This document shows positions 62,643-64,000 of a DNA stretch of 64,000 nt, one piece after another. The notes beneath the pieces are model-generated. The model worked only from the letters and a program-made list of their open reading frames with translations, was not told where the DNA came from and did not search any database. How positions within the stretch are numbered: position 1 is the stretch's first letter; each line of letters starts with the position of its first letter. The position numbers and the translations under genes were made by a program. Location: positions 744,001-808,000 of the forward strand of contig CAWBFD010000004.1 in NCBI GenBank assembly GCA_963788115.1, read 5' to 3'. This DNA is from CAWBFD01 sp963788115. Lineage in GTDB: Bacteria; Actinomycetota; Thermoleophilia; Solirubrobacterales; 70-9.

Positions 62643-63728
62643 TCATCTGCCATTGTGCGGTGGCGCGGGTAGTTGCACTATGACGCGGAGCCCGCCAGCG
62701 GCCCGGGGGGTGAGGGTGAGGGTTCCGTCGTGTGCTTGGGTGACGCTCTTGACGATTGCCAGGCCGAGGCCGACACCTGCGTGGTCGGTGCGTATGCGCT
62801 TGGTGCCGCGCTGAAACGGCTCGCCAAGCGTGGAAACCAATTGTGGGGTGAGCTTCTCGCCGGTGTTCTCGACAGTGAGCACCACGCTCTCGGGCTGAAC
62901 GCTGGTCGTGACCCACACGGTGCCCTGTTCAGGCAGGTTGTGGACGATCGCGTTGTGCACGAGGTTCGTAGTCATCTGCAGCAGGAGCGCGTGTGAGCCG
63001 ATGGTGGGGGTCACGTCGCCGGAGGTCTCGATGGTGAGGCCGCGTTCTTCTGCGAGGGGAAGGAGCGTTTCGGTGGCTTCTTCCGATATGAGGGACAGGT
63101 CGACGTGTTCTCGGGCGAAGGACCGCTGGTCGGCGCGGCTGAGCAGGAGCAATGCCTCGGTGAGATCGATCGCTCGGGTGTTGACGGCGTGGAGGCGGTC
63201 GACGAGTTCGTCGTTGTCGCGGTCCGGATCGTTGCGGGCCACGTCGAGTAGCGTCTGCGTGACCGCCAGCGGGGTGCGCAGTTCGTGGGAGGCATTGGCT
63301 GCGAATCTCTGCTGTTCGGCGACCTGTGCTTCGAGCCGCGCGAGCATGGTGTCGAAGGCGTCGGCGAGTTCGCGGAACTCGTCTTTGCGGCCTTCCAACT
63401 GGATCCGGTGAGAGAGCGATCCGGTCGCGGCCATGCGTGTGGCGTCCGTGATTCGGGTCAGCGGGGCGAGCATGCGGCCGGCGAGAATCCACCCTCCCAC
63501 GAGACCGACCACCAGCAGGAAGACCAGCGCCGCGCCCGCGGCCGGCGCGAAGTCGCGCGCGAGGCCGTTGCGCGTCAGCGGCCCCTCGGGCGCGGCGGTC
63601 ACGTCGGGCACATCACGCAGCAGGAACACCCACACGGCCGCGAGTAGCACGGCACCTGCGACCATGAGGAACCCGGCATAGCTGAGGGTGAGTTTGAGGC
63701 GAACGCTCAACCCAGGCGCTCTATCCAC
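62643..63728 (-). CDS. Sensor histidine kinase (two membrane spans, HAMP, HisKA, HATPase)
   Basis: A 361-residue OmpR-type partner kinase. Membrane helices at about residues 10-32 ('LTLSYAGFLMVAGAVLLAAV') and 66-87 ('GAALVFLLVVGLVGGWILAG') flank a short outside sensor loop of about 30 residues. HAMP follows ('MLAPLTRITDATRMAATGSL'). Phosphoacceptor His is in 'FAANASHELRTPLAVTQTLL', N-box 'MTTNLVHNAIVHNLP', G-box 'HAGVGLGLAIVKSVTQAHDG'. GTG 63728 chosen: GGAGGAGA stands just upstream and it overlaps the regulator stop by 8 bases. Base and codon use look less GC-rich than the genes before the tRNA, a hint of separate origin. Confidence 0.92.
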   Translation of the reverse strand: MDRAPGLSVRLKLTLSYAGFLMVAGAVLLAAVWVFLLRDVPDVTAAPEGPLTRNGLARDFAPAAGAALVFLLVVGLVGGWILAGRMLAPLTRITDATRMAATGSLSHRIQLEGRKDEFRELADAFDTMLARLEAQVAEQQRFAANASHELRTPLAVTQTLLDVARNDPDRDNDELVDRLHAVNTRAIDLTEALLLLSRADQRSFAREHVDLSLISEEATETLLPLAEERGLTIETSGDVTPTIGSHALLLQMTTNLVHNAIVHNLPEQGTVWVTTSVQPESVVLTVENTGEKLTPQLVSTLGEPFQRGTKRIRTDHAGVGLGLAIVKSVTQAHDGTLTLTPRAAGGLRVIVQLPAPPHNGR

Positions 63729-64000
63729 GGTCTCCTCCCTCGCGTCCGGTATCTGGTTGAGTGTCGATGCGGTACCCGGCGCCGGGTACCGTGGCGATGA
63801 TCCAGGGTTCGCCGAGCCGTTTGCGCAGTCCCGAGACCGTGATGCGCACGGCGTTGGTGAACGGGTTTGCGTTCTCATCCCACGCCCGTTCCAGTAGCTC
63901 TTCGGCGCTGACGACACCGCCTTCGGCAGCGACGAGGACTTCGAGCACTGCGAACTGCTTCCTGGTCAGCGCGACGTAGCGGCCGTCGCGGTAGACCTCT
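63721..64000 (-). CDS. OmpR/PhoB-family response regulator, C-terminal part (cut by window edge)
   Basis: The frame is open to the window end. About 92 residues of the winged-helix DNA-binding domain are visible: 'RYVALTRKQFAVLEVLVAAE' (first helices), 'LERAWDENANPFTNAVRITV', 'SGLRKRLGEPWIIATVPGAG' (recognition helix and wing), and the closing 'YRID'. The receiver domain lies outside the window. The stop overlaps the kinase GTG by 8 bases, so regulator and kinase are translated together. Confidence 0.93.
   Translation of the reverse strand, partial: EVYRDGRYVALTRKQFAVLEVLVAAEGGVVSAEELLERAWDENANPFTNAVRITVSGLRKRLGEPWIIATVPGAGYRIDTQPDTGREGGDRG

Overview
The window reads as chromosomal DNA of a high-GC Actinomycetota bacterium. 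Gene order (pth, mfd, a SurA/PpiC-type foldase, mazG, eno, an FtsB/DivIC-like protein) and protein style suggest class Thermoleophilia (Solirubrobacterales/Gaiellales). That placement is inference, because there is no rRNA here. Coding density is high, many genes overlap by 1-10 bases (ATGA/GTGA), GTG starts are common, and several genes look leaderless (a TAnnnT hexamer 6-10 bases before the start).

Layout. 1-13.7 kb: housekeeping genes (pth, a crotonase, mfd, foldase, mazG, a flavoprotein, eno, ftsB-like). They are interrupted by an antisense ackA-phosphoketolase pair that makes acetate and ATP from sugar phosphates. 13.8-23 kb: a co-oriented surface-glycan cluster of two large multi-membrane proteins, a MurG-like glycosyltransferase, a sulfotransferase and a flippase. 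23-33 kb: small regulators and metabolic enzymes, including CsrA, a secreted or anchored nuclease, class I aldolase, a GCS2-type ligase, a zinc-ribbon pseudo-rhomboid, an O-methyltransferase, a GNAT enzyme, an MBL-fold hydrolase, an R2lox-type ligand-binding oxidase and a NarL-type two-component pair. tRNA-Leu follows.

33-38 kb: an aldehyde dehydrogenase divergent from a ThDP enzyme and an amine-oxidase-like flavoprotein. 38-44.8 kb: an accessory patch with a complete IS110-family element, a four-gene minus-strand operon (SnoaL-like, unknown, redoxin, RraA-like), a peroxiredoxin-like gene, and a small gene pair next to a poly-C tract that cuts off a flavoprotein gene. 44.8-46.8 kb: a sigma factor and a DUF2090 aldolase-like protein. 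46.8-57.5 kb: one long minus-strand run. It holds a molybdenum hydroxylase of the form II CoxL type with maturation genes (coxS-L-M-D-E-G order), then methylmalonate-semialdehyde dehydrogenase, a class III aminotransferase and a gamma-aminobutyraldehyde-type dehydrogenase, i.e. amine, omega-amino-acid and branched-chain catabolism. 57.5-62.3 kb: small proteins, Ppx/GppA and lutABC (L-lactate oxidation). An initiator tRNA then precedes a sensor kinase/response regulator pair that runs off the window.

Two dispersed repeat families were found by reading. One is a 45-bp nested palindrome in three copies, each exactly 45 bp (13.7, 33.2 and 59.4 kb). The other is a roughly 60-bp GC-rich hairpin element in four copies (18.4, 24.2, 27.9 and 36.5 kb), one of them translated into the N-terminus of a glycosyltransferase. 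Two genes (the first membrane glycan protein and lutB) carry single-base frameshifts, coxD has no canonical start in the expected place, and the poly-C tract looks like an assembly junction, so base-level accuracy should be checked before these are called real mutations.
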